Made by a program: the position numbers and the translations under genes. This document shows positions 8,853 through 17,082 of a stretch of DNA of 36,176 nucleotides, piece after piece; within the stretch, counting starts at the first letter, position 1, and each line of letters begins with the position of its first letter. The stretch covers positions 1 to 36,176 of the forward strand of contig SUWL01000024.1 in the NCBI GenBank assembly GCA_015061495.1. Reading direction: 5' to 3'. Under the pieces are notes generated by a model, which had not been told where the DNA came from, did no database searches, and saw only the letters and a program-made list of their open reading frames with translations. This DNA comes from Lentisphaerota bacterium. Its GTDB lineage: Bacteria; Verrucomicrobiota; Lentisphaeria; Victivallales; Victivallaceae.

Positions 8853-10079
8853 TTACTTATTCTCCACCGGTTTCGGGCTGCTGAAAGGAACAATCACCGG
8901 TTTGACGGTACTGCCGGGAAATACTTTATGAGTACCGTCAAAAACGACACATTCACCATCTGCAAGTCCATTTTCAATGACCTGAATACTGCCCTGAACC
9001 TCACCGAGCTTGACCGGACGCACCGCTGCTTTGTTTGCTCCATCCAGCACATAAACAAAACTGACCTGACCATTGTTGAGAATAGCCGACACCGGCACCG
9101 CTGTCTTATCTCCGGCACGGCGGGAAACACGGACTGTCACCAAACCGTCGGGAAGCAATTGACCGTCTTTATTATCCACTATCAAACGGACACGGATCGT
9201 ATCGGTATCTTTGTCCACACGGTTGTCAATAAACACCACTTCGGACTTCCCGGTGAAGCTGCTGCCATCTGCAAGAATGATTTCAGTTACAGCTTCCTTT
9301 TTCAAGGTCTCAAAAGATCCGCCAAAAAGCGAGAGATAGTCATTCATGCTGATCCAGAAGTTGATATACATCTTGTCCATGCTGACAACGTTGACCAGAG
9401 TTCCGGTTGCCGGAGTAACATAGTTGCCCGGAGAACAAACAGCCTTACCGGCCTTGCCGCTGATCGGAGAAGATATTATGGTATAACTGAAATTATTTTC
9501 CGCATCCCGGACAGCAGCTTCGGCGGCAGAAATCGTTGCTTTGATCGCGGAAATCGAAGCTTTCATTGCCTTGACTGCAGCTCCGGCAACAGCCTCCTGA
9601 CGAACAGCTTCATCATAGGAAATTTCCGAAGTGGCATTTTTGCCTTTAAGCGTTTTCTGCCGCTCAAGATTATTTTTGGCAAACGTATATTCTGCATCAA
9701 GGCGGATCAATTCAGCTTGAGCCTTGAGCAATTCAGCATTGCTCTGCTCCAATCTGGCTTTGGCAGAATCAAGGGCAACTTTATAGGTTGTATCTTCGAT
9801 CATAAAAAGCGGCTGATCTTTTTCGATCATCGCGCCGTTTGTGAATTTCTGTTCCAGAATAACCCCGGAAACACGGGCAACCAGAGAAACGTCATCCACC
9901 GCCGAGATTTTGGCAATATACTTGCGATAACGCACCACCGGTACACTCTTTACCAGACCGGCTTTCACCACCTCCGGCGGACGCACCATTTTAGCAGGAG
10001 CTTTTTTCTCCTCACCATACAGAGTGCTCCCGGCAAAAATAATGCCGCAAAACAACAAATTTTTCCAACATCTGTTCAT
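8853..10079 (-). CDS. RND membrane-fusion (periplasmic adaptor) protein
   Basis: A 408-residue AcrA/MexA-type adaptor that links the RND permease to an outer-membrane channel. It begins with a signal peptide (about 1-22, ending STLYG) that lacks a lipobox, so the protein is probably soluble or peripherally bound and not a lipoprotein as E. coli AcrA is. The order is a half lipoyl motif (about 60-85, SLVARVSGVI), an alpha-helical hairpin (about 95-200), the second lipoyl half (SPISGKAGKAV) and then beta-barrel and membrane-proximal domains. GGAGAG precedes the ATG, which overlaps the marR stop by 4 bases. The regulator is therefore translated immediately before the pump. Confidence 0.93.
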   Translation of the reverse strand: MNRCWKNLLFCGIIFAGSTLYGEEKKAPAKMVRPPEVVKAGLVKSVPVVRYRKYIAKISAVDDVSLVARVSGVILEQKFTNGAMIEKDQPLFMIEDTTYKVALDSAKARLEQSNAELLKAQAELIRLDAEYTFAKNNLERQKTLKGKNATSEISYDEAVRQEAVAGAAVKAMKASISAIKATISAAEAAVRDAENNFSYTIISSPISGKAGKAVCSPGNYVTPATGTLVNVVSMDKMYINFWISMNDYLSLFGGSFETLKKEAVTEIILADGSSFTGKSEVVFIDNRVDKDTDTIRVRLIVDNKDGQLLPDGLVTVRVSRRAGDKTAVPVSAILNNGQVSFVYVLDGANKAAVRPVKLGEVQGSIQVIENGLADGECVVFDGTHKVFPGSTVKPVIVPFSSPKPVENK

Positions 10080-10561
10080 TTTTTCTCTCCATTTTTATCT
10101 GCTAAAAATTTTATAAAGTCGCTTACAACTTCTTCAAAAACATCAAATTTTTCCGGATCATAATTATCGATAAATTCTCTACTGATATCACCAAAAAAGT
10201 TATTGCCTCCATCACATTCGCTAATACCGACATCTGTCAAACGGATCAGAACTTTTCGCCGGTCACTCTGCGCAACAGTACGGATCAGATATCCGCGCTG
10301 AACCATATTTTCAACCATGACAGACACCGCACTGCTGGATAAGCCAAGTTTTTCAGCCAAATCACGCAGCATAATACCTTCCGGGCGGCTGCTGGTCAAA
10401 CGCCACACTGCACGCAGCATACGATGCTGACTCACGGTGAGATTCATAAACGAATTGACATCACCAACAGATTGTTTCCGCAACCACAGGTCACGCAACT
10501 CATCTGTTAATGAACAAATATTGCGGCATATATTTACACCTTTGGCTTTTGCATCATTCAT
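10076..10561 (-). CDS. MarR-family transcriptional regulator
   Basis: A 161-residue winged-helix regulator. The recognition region LRDLAEKLGLSSSAVS is followed by the wing SDRRKVLIRLTDVG, both typical of MarR, with helical dimerisation ends. The ATG at 10561 (AGGG 11 bases upstream) is preferred to an in-frame TTG at 10588 that would fall in the leader. It is the first gene of the efflux operon and sits just behind its promoter. The usual family behaviour would be repression of its own operon, relieved by small ligands; this is inference, since no clear operator palindrome was found. Confidence 0.9.
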   Translation of the reverse strand: MNDAKAKGVNICRNICSLTDELRDLWLRKQSVGDVNSFMNLTVSQHRMLRAVWRLTSSRPEGIMLRDLAEKLGLSSSAVSVMVENMVQRGYLIRTVAQSDRRKVLIRLTDVGISECDGGNNFFGDISREFIDNYDPEKFDVFEEVVSDFIKFLADKNGEKK

Positions 10562-10596
10562 TTTGCATATTACCCTAAAGAAACACAACTACGCTT

Positions 10597-10625
10597 AATA
10601 TACATGCAATCCGAACTTTTTACAA
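10597..10625 (-). promoter_or_regulatory. Promoter of the marR-RND operon
   Basis: On the minus strand TTGTAA (10625-10620), 17 bases, then TATATT (10602-10597), about 36 bases before the marR ATG. MarR binding would be expected at or near this site. Confidence 0.65.
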
Positions 10626-10664
10626 ACTAAAATAAGCCTTGTGCATAAAAAAATACAAAAAAAA

Positions 10665-11471
10665 TCAGAGAAGCACCCCGGCCCCCGGGAAACGAAGGTC
10701 AACTCCGGAAAATTCTTTACCTTTGGAACGGCGTTCTGCAATCGTTGTTTCGAATTTGCGCAACAAATCCTTGAAATCGCCGTCAACCGGAAGCAAGATC
10801 CGGTAGGACGAGATCTGCTGATGCAGCAAATTAACCTCCAAATAAGACTCTTTGATTTCTATTGTGCTTATTTTGATCCAATAGAAATTGCGATTGACCG
10901 CATCGATCAACTGCAGCGCCTTGACCAACATCGCCTGCTCGTCCACATTTCCGGAAATCACCGGCAAATTACTTATTTCCACCGACGACTCGGCTGCTTT
11001 GAATATCACTGCGTCAAAATCAACGACCCGATCCCGCCCGACTCTTGCCAACGGGACACGCTCTTCCAATTTTAAAATGATCTTGTCCGGCAGTGAGATC
11101 TTAACCTCAACCTGCTTGATATTAGGGATACTGGAAACACGTTTGCGAACATTTTTCACATCAATAGCAAAAAGATTGCTTCGCAGCGGTACTCCGACGC
11201 GGCCCAACAACTCATTACCTCTGTTGCGCCAGTATTCTGAATCATGAATTTCAACTTTCCGCAGCTGAAAACGTTCATTGCCGTAAATCAACTTGCCGGG
11301 AATCTGACAAACAAAATAAACTATCCCGCCGATAACTGCAAGACACAGCAATAAAAACAGGCAAAACAAAAAACAACGCCATGCCGTCACTTTAGTTTCA
11401 GCATTTTTTGCAGATCCTCCGGTAGTTTTTTTTGAGGAAGGATTTTTTTTCGCTGTATTTTTTATTGCCAT
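10665..11471 (-). CDS. ftsQ: Cell-division protein FtsQ (POTRA domain)
   Basis: A 268-residue bitopic divisome protein. A Lys/Ser-rich cytoplasmic tail (1-30) is followed by one membrane helix (about 32-56) and a POTRA domain (about 66-137; RFQLRKVEIHD to LKLEERVPLARV) and FtsQ beta-type region. The ATG at 11471 is chosen over a GTG at 11534, because the longer form would read through a hairpin (11502-11535) after hisF; the ribosome site is weak either way. FtsQ normally links FtsB/FtsL to the septal machinery and lies in the division/cell-wall cluster. Here it stands alone after hisF, with no murC, ddl or ftsA neighbour. Confidence 0.85.
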   Translation of the reverse strand: MAIKNTAKKNPSSKKTTGGSAKNAETKVTAWRCFLFCLFLLLCLAVIGGIVYFVCQIPGKLIYGNERFQLRKVEIHDSEYWRNRGNELLGRVGVPLRSNLFAIDVKNVRKRVSSIPNIKQVEVKISLPDKIILKLEERVPLARVGRDRVVDFDAVIFKAAESSVEISNLPVISGNVDEQAMLVKALQLIDAVNRNFYWIKISTIEIKESYLEVNLLHQQISSYRILLPVDGDFKDLLRKFETTIAERRSKGKEFSGVDLRFPGAGVLL

Positions 11472-11501
11472 TTCTGCTTCTTTACTTAACTTAAAGTCAA
11501 A

Positions 11502-11535
11502 GGTGACGCCGGGCTCATAAAGCCGCAACGTCACC
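11502..11535 (-). terminator. Hairpin between hisF and ftsQ
   Basis: On the minus strand GGTGACG (11535-11529) pairs with CGTCACC (11508-11502), and inner GGCT/AGCC closes a 5-base loop. It follows the hisF stop by about 20 bases. The downstream tract TTTGACTTTAAG is only modestly T-rich, so it may be an attenuator or processing hairpin and not a full terminator. Confidence 0.5.
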
Positions 11536-11555
11536 CATAAACAATCCCAGGATCA

Positions 11556-12317
11556 TCACCGGACCTGGAAGCCGTTGCGTTTGAGTTCCTGCTTCAATTC
11601 CGGAATATCAATCAAGTGAAAGTGGAATACAGATGCAGCCAACAGCACACCGGCTCCGGCTTGCGCCGCCTCGATAAAATGTTCCATTTTACCAGCTCCG
11701 CCGGATGCCACGATCACCGCCGAACAGCTTTGCGCCATTGCCCGGATCACCGGCAGATCATAACCGGTTTTTGCTCCGTCACCCGCCTTACTGGTCGGCA
11801 AAATCACTTTCACACCGAAATCATCGACTTTTTTGGCAAAATCAACCGCATCAAAGCCGGTAGCAGTTCTGCCTCCGTCAATATAGACCTCATATCCGGA
11901 AGGCATCGCCGGATTCACGTCCAAATCGATCGCAACCGTTACCGCATCGGCTCCGAATTCAGAAATCAATTCCCGAATCAATTCCGGACGGCGGAACGCC
12001 GCACTGCTGGTGGACACTTTATTCGCTCCGGCAGCCAATACCGCCCGGGCAGACTCCACATCGCGGATACCTCCGCCCACGGTGAACGGTACAGTACACA
12101 CATCTGCGACTTTACGGACGACTTCTGTCAGGGTATCACGCTGCTCAACGGTTGCAGTAATATCCAGCAGAGCCAGTTCATCGGCTCCAGCAGCACAGTA
12201 GGCTTTGGCACATGCAACCGGATCACCGGCATCTGCAATGTCAACGAAATGAACTCCTTTAACGACACGTCCGGCACGCATGTCCAGACACGGCATGATT
12301 GAAATTGCTTCACCCAT
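11556..12317 (-). CDS. hisF: Imidazole glycerol phosphate synthase cyclase subunit
   Basis: A 253-residue (beta/alpha)8 barrel that, with HisH, makes imidazole glycerol phosphate and AICAR in histidine synthesis. The catalytic Asp12 (PCLDM) and Asp131 (VAIDLD) are in place, along with GGGIRD (81-86), LPTSKAGDGAKTGYD and the second phosphate site ASGGAGK. Length is typical. AGAGG lies upstream of the ATG. It follows the SDR gene by 26 bases and precedes ftsQ. HisH, HisA and other his genes are absent from the window, so the partner glutaminase is encoded elsewhere. Confidence 0.94.
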   Translation of the reverse strand: MGEAISIMPCLDMRAGRVVKGVHFVDIADAGDPVACAKAYCAAGADELALLDITATVEQRDTLTEVVRKVADVCTVPFTVGGGIRDVESARAVLAAGANKVSTSSAAFRRPELIRELISEFGADAVTVAIDLDVNPAMPSGYEVYIDGGRTATGFDAVDFAKKVDDFGVKVILPTSKAGDGAKTGYDLPVIRAMAQSCSAVIVASGGAGKMEHFIEAAQAGAGVLLAASVFHFHLIDIPELKQELKRNGFQVR

Positions 12318-12343
12318 AACAAAAACCTCTTACAGGAACAGGA

Positions 12344-13510
12344 TCAACGGATGGGAAGACGCTCCGGCTCTTCTGTAACCACCTTTTGAAGCCATTCCAC
12401 ATTTGGAAAATAGTCAAGATAAAAAGATTTGATCAGAGTATCAAGCCCTTTTGATCCGTATTCCCAGTCAAGGATCCCGTCACCGAGAGCAGCACGGACA
12501 TTGCTCTGATCAAAGACGATATCACTGCTGAAGTAGGGAAAAAGATCTCCGACAAAACGGCTCATCAAAGACGTTCCGGCATTATCTTCACCGTTTCCTT
12601 TATCTTCGACAGAAACACCATCCAAACGCAAAATACGGCAGACGGAATCTTCGATCTGACGGGTCGTCACCGGACTGTCACCGGTGATATGGTAACCGGT
12701 ATTGGTGACCGGTTTCTGGAAAAGCGCAGTGATCGCTTCCTGAACATAGTCAATGGGAACAAAATAAACATGTTCAGAAGGATTGGTGGCAAAATTGATC
12801 TGCATATCGACATATTCAACCGGACTGACACCCAGTTTGGAACAGCGATGACTTTTCACCTTGCCCAAAAACTCCAGGATCCGGTAGAATGCCAACGGCT
12901 TGCGGATGCGGCCATCGGAACGGCGTCCGGTAATGATCGCAGGACGGTAGACAGAGAAAGGAATACCGGATTCGCGGACGAGATATTCACCTTTGAATTT
13001 GCTCTCTTCATAGGGATTGTTGAAGCCGTTGTCAACCGGAGCGCCCTCATAAGCAACACCGCAGAGTTTACCGGCGACATAAGCGGTTCCGACATAGTGG
13101 AACTCTTTGACCGCCAGCATTTTGGCAAGCGCCACCATGTTTTTGGTGCCTTCATAATTGATACGGAAAACTTTACCGGTGGGATCCTTGCCGAGATTGA
13201 CATCCGCCGCACAATGGAATACGATATTCACCCCGGCAAGTTTTTCATTTTTGGCAAGTTCTTCGGGAACGATAGTGGCTACGTCACCTTCAACAACGTC
13301 GATCTTTTTGAGGATATCTCCGGCGATTTCCGGACAGCCGTCAAACGCGCACTCATCCCGGATGATCGAATCCACCCTTTCAGCAGCACTCTTGCCGCCG
13401 CCGCTGCGAACCAGACAGACGATCTCATAGTCATTACGCTCACGCAGCAAAGCGACTACAAAAGCACTACCGACGAGTCCGGTGATACCGGTAACCAAAA
13501 TCTTATTCAT
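12344..13510 (-). CDS. NAD(P)-dependent SDR, thioester-reductase / epimerase type
   Basis: A 388-residue extended short-chain dehydrogenase. The Rossmann signature GITGLVG (8-14) and the YxxxK pair Tyr167/Lys171 (YEESK) are intact, and VFHCAADV (97-104) and YVGTAYVAG (139-147) match the NAD_binding_4 (thioester-reductase / male-sterility-like) group better than sugar-nucleotide epimerases. Such proteins reduce acyl thioesters or act on lipid-linked substrates, but no acyl-carrier or synthetase domain is attached, so the substrate is unknown. It is the first gene of a run with hisF and ftsQ and has its own promoter with a leader of about 110 bases. Confidence 0.8.
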   Translation of the reverse strand: MNKILVTGITGLVGSAFVVALLRERNDYEIVCLVRSGGGKSAAERVDSIIRDECAFDGCPEIAGDILKKIDVVEGDVATIVPEELAKNEKLAGVNIVFHCAADVNLGKDPTGKVFRINYEGTKNMVALAKMLAVKEFHYVGTAYVAGKLCGVAYEGAPVDNGFNNPYEESKFKGEYLVRESGIPFSVYRPAIITGRRSDGRIRKPLAFYRILEFLGKVKSHRCSKLGVSPVEYVDMQINFATNPSEHVYFVPIDYVQEAITALFQKPVTNTGYHITGDSPVTTRQIEDSVCRILRLDGVSVEDKGNGEDNAGTSLMSRFVGDLFPYFSSDIVFDQSNVRAALGDGILDWEYGSKGLDTLIKSFYLDYFPNVEWLQKVVTEEPERLPIR

Positions 13511-13624
13511 AAAATACCTGTTTTTTTTGACGGTGATTAAAAAAAATCCGGCACATTAAATTTCACCGCATTATCACTCTTTTGTGTCTGCCGGAGACTC
13601 CGACACGATACGTGCAATGTATAA

Positions 13625-13653
13625 ACTATACACCTGTATCCTAATTTTTTCAA
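13625..13653 (-). promoter_or_regulatory. Promoter of the SDR-hisF operon
   Basis: On the minus strand TTGAAA (13653-13648), 17 bases, then TATAGT (13630-13625). The start codon is about 115 bases downstream, so the mRNA has a long leader. Confidence 0.62.
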
Positions 13654-13729
13654 GTCTGCAATAATCAAAGGGGGGGATTTTTTTTCAAAAATCTCTCTTT
13701 AAAGAACCCGATATTCCATAACCCACCCC

Positions 13730-13758
13730 TTGACTTCCCGGCACAAAGGTGTTATATT
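13730..13758 (+). promoter_or_regulatory. Promoter of the zinc uptake / dnaG operon
   Basis: TTGACT (13730-13735), 17 bases, then TATATT (13753-13758), preceded by TG one base upstream (extended -10). It lies 47 bases before the znuA ATG and probably drives the run to 20888. Confidence 0.7.
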
Positions 13759-13805
13759 TATATTGCAGTAGTGTTGTACTTCAATTTTCATTTAAGGACA
13801 GAGTA

Positions 13806-14693
13806 ATGAAATCATCGATTTATCTTTTTTTTGCCTGTTTGCTGCTGACAGCAACCGGATGCCCGCAAAAAAACACTGATAAAAAATTCAAAGCTGCCGC
13901 GGGATTGCCACCGGTGGCCGGGTTGGCTGCCGCAATTGCCGGAGACCGCATGGAAATAATCACCGTGCTTCCGGAAGGAAAAACTCCTCACGACTTCACT
14001 CCGCGCAACGAAACGATCCGCAAAACCGCCGGGGCACAGATCTTTTTCACAACCGGGATGCCGTTTGAAAATAAAATCGCTTCTTTCATGAAGCAGCGTG
14101 CAAAAATTTGCGACGTCACTGCCGGTATTGAACGTATCGCATTTCAGGATGGCAGAAACAATGATCACCACCACCACGACGGTTGTTCTCACGACGACCA
14201 TGATCCGCATGTCTGGCTGTCTCCGGCTAATGCGATCAGAATCGCCGAAAACATCTGTGCCGAATTCGTTGCTGCCGATCCGGACGGCAAAGAATATTAC
14301 GAAAAAAACCTGGCAGCTCTGAAAGAAAAACTTTCTGCTTTGGATCAGCAAATCTCCCGAAAGCTGCATCCTTTCGCCGGAAGACCGTTCTTCGTTTATC
14401 ATCCGGCATTCGGTTATTTTGCCGATGCTTATAACCTCAAACAACGGGCGATCGAACTTAACGGCAGAGAAGCATCCGCTGCCGATCTGGCACAGATAAT
14501 CAAAGAGGCCAAAGCGGCAAACATCCACACTGTTTTTGTACAGGAACAATTCAATCCGCGCAATGCCAATGCTTTGGCAAAGGAAATCAATGGCGTTGCC
14601 GTACCGCTTGATCCGCTGGCTTCGAATTTGCTGCAAAATTTCGAAAAAATTGCGGATGCACTTGCTTCCGGATTTGAGGGAAATAAAAAATGA
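13806..14693 (+). CDS. znuA: Zinc ABC transporter substrate-binding lipoprotein
   Basis: A 295-residue periplasmic metal-binding protein of the cluster A-I type (ZnuA). The signal peptide ends in a lipobox-like TATGC with Cys19, so it is probably lipid-anchored. Metal ligands expected from the family are His62 (TPHDFTP), His135 (DPHVW), His199 (VYHPAFGYF) and Asp269. A His/Asp-rich loop at 119-135 with four consecutive His is typical of zinc rather than manganese binders. The ATG at 13806 is preferred to an upstream GTG/TTG-type start, which would place translation inside the promoter. Its stop overlaps znuC by 4 bases. Confidence 0.9.
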   Translation: MKSSIYLFFACLLLTATGCPQKNTDKKFKAAAGLPPVAGLAAAIAGDRMEIITVLPEGKTPHDFTPRNETIRKTAGAQIFFTTGMPFENKIASFMKQRAKICDVTAGIERIAFQDGRNNDHHHHDGCSHDDHDPHVWLSPANAIRIAENICAEFVAADPDGKEYYEKNLAALKEKLSALDQQISRKLHPFAGRPFFVYHPAFGYFADAYNLKQRAIELNGREASAADLAQIIKEAKAANIHTVFVQEQFNPRNANALAKEINGVAVPLDPLASNLLQNFEKIADALASGFEGNKK

Positions 14694-15469
14694 ACTCAAA
14701 ATCTGTTCCGGTCATTGAAATCAAAGATCTTTCATTTTGCTACACTCCGGATATGCCGGTGCTTGAAAATGTCTCTTTTGTGGTATCTCCCGGTCAATCC
14801 GGATGCATCGTCGGCCCCAACGGAGGCGGCAAAAGCACCCTGCTGAAGTTGATGTTGGGACTGCTCGCGCCCACCTCCGGAACCATCCGCATATTCGGCA
14901 TGACACCGGCAGATGCCCGATCTAAAACCGGATACATGCCGCAATACCATCAGTTGGATGCCTCGTTCCCCGCAAGCGTTCTGGAAGTCACTCTCATGGG
15001 CAGAATCACGCCATTTACGCTGTTCCGCTATAAAAAAGCTGACATCCAGGCTGCGATGCAGGCTCTTGACATTCTCGGTATCGCCGATCTGGCAGATCGT
15101 TCCTTTGCCGGACTGTCCGGCGGTCAACGGCAGCGCGTGCTGATCGCCCGGGCGCTTGCCGGCTCTCCGGAACTGCTGCTGCTTGATGAACCGACAGCCA
15201 ATATCGATCCGGGCGCCGAAGAGCAGTTTTACGCCACTTTGGATCAGCTGCGCAAGCAAATGACAGTAATCACCGTGTCACATGATTTGGGATTTGTAAA
15301 TCGGGAAACCGACATGGTAATATGTGTCAACCGCACGGTCAATATGCACCGGGCAACCGACTTTACGGCAGAAACCGCCAATGAAGTTTACCATCACCAT
15401 GTCAATATGATCAAGCATGATCATGCATGTTTCTGTCACTGCGGGAAAGAGGGGTGCGGCAATGACTGA
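14690..15469 (+). CDS. znuC: Zinc ABC transporter ATPase
   Basis: A 259-residue ABC ATPase that powers the zinc importer. Walker A GPNGGGKST (42-50), the Q-loop PQYHQ (84-88), signature LSGGQ (142-146), Walker B LLLLDEPTA (162-170) and switch His198 (VSHD) are all present. The C-terminus is unusual: residues 235-256 hold HHH, HDH and four Cys, a likely metal-binding tail beyond the usual fold. It overlaps znuA by 4 bases and znuB by 8, so the three are translated in concert. Confidence 0.92.
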   Translation: MNSKSVPVIEIKDLSFCYTPDMPVLENVSFVVSPGQSGCIVGPNGGGKSTLLKLMLGLLAPTSGTIRIFGMTPADARSKTGYMPQYHQLDASFPASVLEVTLMGRITPFTLFRYKKADIQAAMQALDILGIADLADRSFAGLSGGQRQRVLIARALAGSPELLLLDEPTANIDPGAEEQFYATLDQLRKQMTVITVSHDLGFVNRETDMVICVNRTVNMHRATDFTAETANEVYHHHVNMIKHDHACFCHCGKEGCGND

Positions 15470-16304
15470 TTTCAGTGACATCATTTTTGCTCCGGAGTGG
15501 AGTTTCCTGCGCTTTGCCATTCTGGTCGGGCTTGCCATATCTCCGGCATTGGGAATTATCGGTACCATGGTCGTCACCCGGCGTATCTCTTCTCTTGCCG
15601 GGGCAAGCACCCATGCCGCTCTCGGAGGATTCGGTCTGGCTCTCTTTCTGCAGCGGGTCTGTATGCTGGAATGGTTCACCCCCACTCTCGGAGCAGTGAT
15701 CGGAGCTGTTGCCGCAGCTGTTGCAGTCGGCATCGTCAGTCTTTGTGCAAAAGAAAGAGAAGACACGGTCATCGGAGCTGTATGGGCGATCGGCATGTCC
15801 ATCGGACTGCTTTTTCTTGACCGCACCCCAGGATATGTGGATTGGCAGGGGTATTTATTCGGCAGTATTCTGCTGCTGACTCCGGAAGATCTGAAAATGA
15901 CTCTGATTTTGGATGCCGTGATCCTGCTGCCGACCCTGATTTTCTTCCCGGCACTGCTGGCAATGAGTTTCGATGACACCTTTGCCAAACTGCGGGGTAT
16001 AAAAGTTTCCATTCTTTATCTTGCGTTATTGGTTCTGACCGCATTGACCATCGTACTGCTGATCAATCTGGTCGGCATAATGCTGGTAATCGCCCTGCTC
16101 ACGTTACCTTCAGCAGCGGCGGGATGTTACACATCGCATCTGAAAAGCACGATGATGCTGTCGGCGTTATTCAATGCAATTTTCATCACAGCCGGACTGA
16201 TTTTAAGCAGTATCCTCTCTCTGCCGTCCGGCCCGACCGTTGTGGTTGTGGCGGGACTTGTCTATGCGGTGAGCATGATTAGAAAAAAACATTATTCAAA
16301 ATAA
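15462..16304 (+). CDS. znuB: Zinc ABC transporter permease
   Basis: A 280-residue ABC-3 family permease with about eight hydrophobic helices (for example ISPALGIIGTMVV, and LINLVGIMLVIALLTLPSA near 200-220, the conserved late helix). The ATG at 15462, with GAGGGG just upstream, is preferred to an in-frame start at 15417 that would overlap znuC much more; the chosen start overlaps znuC by 8 bases. It forms the membrane channel for ZnuA-delivered zinc. Confidence 0.9.
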   Translation: MTDFSDIIFAPEWSFLRFAILVGLAISPALGIIGTMVVTRRISSLAGASTHAALGGFGLALFLQRVCMLEWFTPTLGAVIGAVAAAVAVGIVSLCAKEREDTVIGAVWAIGMSIGLLFLDRTPGYVDWQGYLFGSILLLTPEDLKMTLILDAVILLPTLIFFPALLAMSFDDTFAKLRGIKVSILYLALLVLTALTIVLLINLVGIMLVIALLTLPSAAAGCYTSHLKSTMMLSALFNAIFITAGLILSSILSLPSGPTVVVVAGLVYAVSMIRKKHYSK

Positions 16305-16323
16305 TTCAGTGGGGAATATTTCA

Positions 16324-17082
16324 ATGAAGAAACTTTTAATTTCATCAACTGCGTTGAGCGTACTGTTTCTTTGCGGATGCAGCAACAGCGATTCTGCCGG
16401 CAAACAACTCAATCAGGCGGTTTCTTTTGCCAAACAGAGCAATTGGCAGAAAGCGGTCGGCATTGCCGTAAAATTGTCCGAAGATCATCCGCAAATCGCC
16501 GCTCCCAAACTGCTGCAGGTTTTAGCTTATGAAAAATCCGGAGAAAACGCCAAAGCGGTCGATCTTGCCAGACAATGTGTAAAAAATTTCCCGGATGATT
16601 TCACTGCCAGATACACTCTTGGCAGATTATATGCCGCAGACCCCGACCGGCAGGCTGATGCCTTTACTGAACTGGAAAAAGCGCACTCACTCAATCCGCG
16701 GAATAGTGAAACCCTCGTATTACTGTGTAATCTCGGGATCGTCCGCAATGAGCCGAATACCGGAGAATATATTGATAAACTTCAAAAAAGCAGCTATCCG
16801 GAAAAGGGGAAAGTATTGTTTTTAAAAGGATTGCATGCTGCAGCAAAAGGGGATACTGATTCTGCGGTAAACTATGTGTACACCGCTGCATTCAAGAGCA
16901 AAAAACATCCTTTGCTGATCCTTGAAGCAGCCCGCTTCATTGACCGAACTGGAAGTTCTCCGCGCAAAGCCGGTAATTTGTACTCAATCTTTGTATCAAT
17001 TTACAGCAAAACGCAATCTCCTGATGCGGATCTGCTCTCCGAGGCAAGGACCCGTCAACAGCGTCTTACCAGCAGAATATGA
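16324..17082 (+). CDS. TPR-repeat lipoprotein
   Basis: A 252-residue lipoprotein with helical repeats. The signal peptide ends in LFLCGC with the lipid Cys at 19. From about 30 to 210 the sequence has TPR-like helix pairs (SNWQKAVGIAVKL, GENAKAVDLARQCV, DAFTELEKAHSLNP, GDTDSAVNYVYTA). The ATG at 16324 is preferred to a GTG at 16309 because GGGGAA precedes it at the right distance. Such proteins scaffold envelope complexes; the partner is unknown. It lies 19 bases after znuB and overlaps dnaG by 4 bases, so it joins zinc transport to primase. Confidence 0.83.
   Translation: MKKLLISSTALSVLFLCGCSNSDSAGKQLNQAVSFAKQSNWQKAVGIAVKLSEDHPQIAAPKLLQVLAYEKSGENAKAVDLARQCVKNFPDDFTARYTLGRLYAADPDRQADAFTELEKAHSLNPRNSETLVLLCNLGIVRNEPNTGEYIDKLQKSSYPEKGKVLFLKGLHAAAKGDTDSAVNYVYTAAFKSKKHPLLILEAARFIDRTGSSPRKAGNLYSIFVSIYSKTQSPDADLLSEARTRQQRLTSRI

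Larger units (their letters stand above)
13511..13805. other. Divergent intergenic region
   Basis: No gene is seen. It carries divergent promoters for the SDR gene (minus) and the zinc transporter operon (plus), a G7 tract followed by T8 near 13670-13684, and a small GC hairpin near 13585-13606 (GTGTC / GACAC arms) in the SDR leader. No clear Zur-type palindrome was identified. Confidence 0.6.

Noticed and set aside
8928..10163. Long plus-strand open frame opposite the membrane-fusion gene
   Set aside because: It mirrors the real minus-strand adaptor gene, has no ribosome site, and its product resembles no family.
10671..10692. GC-rich inverted repeat at the end of ftsQ followed by a T-run
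   Set aside because: The stem is only 5 bp and the T-run is some 15 bases away, so it is too weak to call a terminator.
12689..13540. Plus-strand open frame opposite the SDR gene
   Set aside because: The SDR gene has intact cofactor and YxxxK motifs; the antisense product has no signature and no ribosome site.
13700..13805. Zur operator in the znuA promoter region
   Set aside because: AT-rich words near the -10 box look dyad-like at first but do not form a real palindrome or match a known Zur box.
13812..14699. Minus-strand open frame opposite znuA
   Set aside because: It is antisense to a clear ZnuA with all metal ligands and lacks a family or ribosome site.
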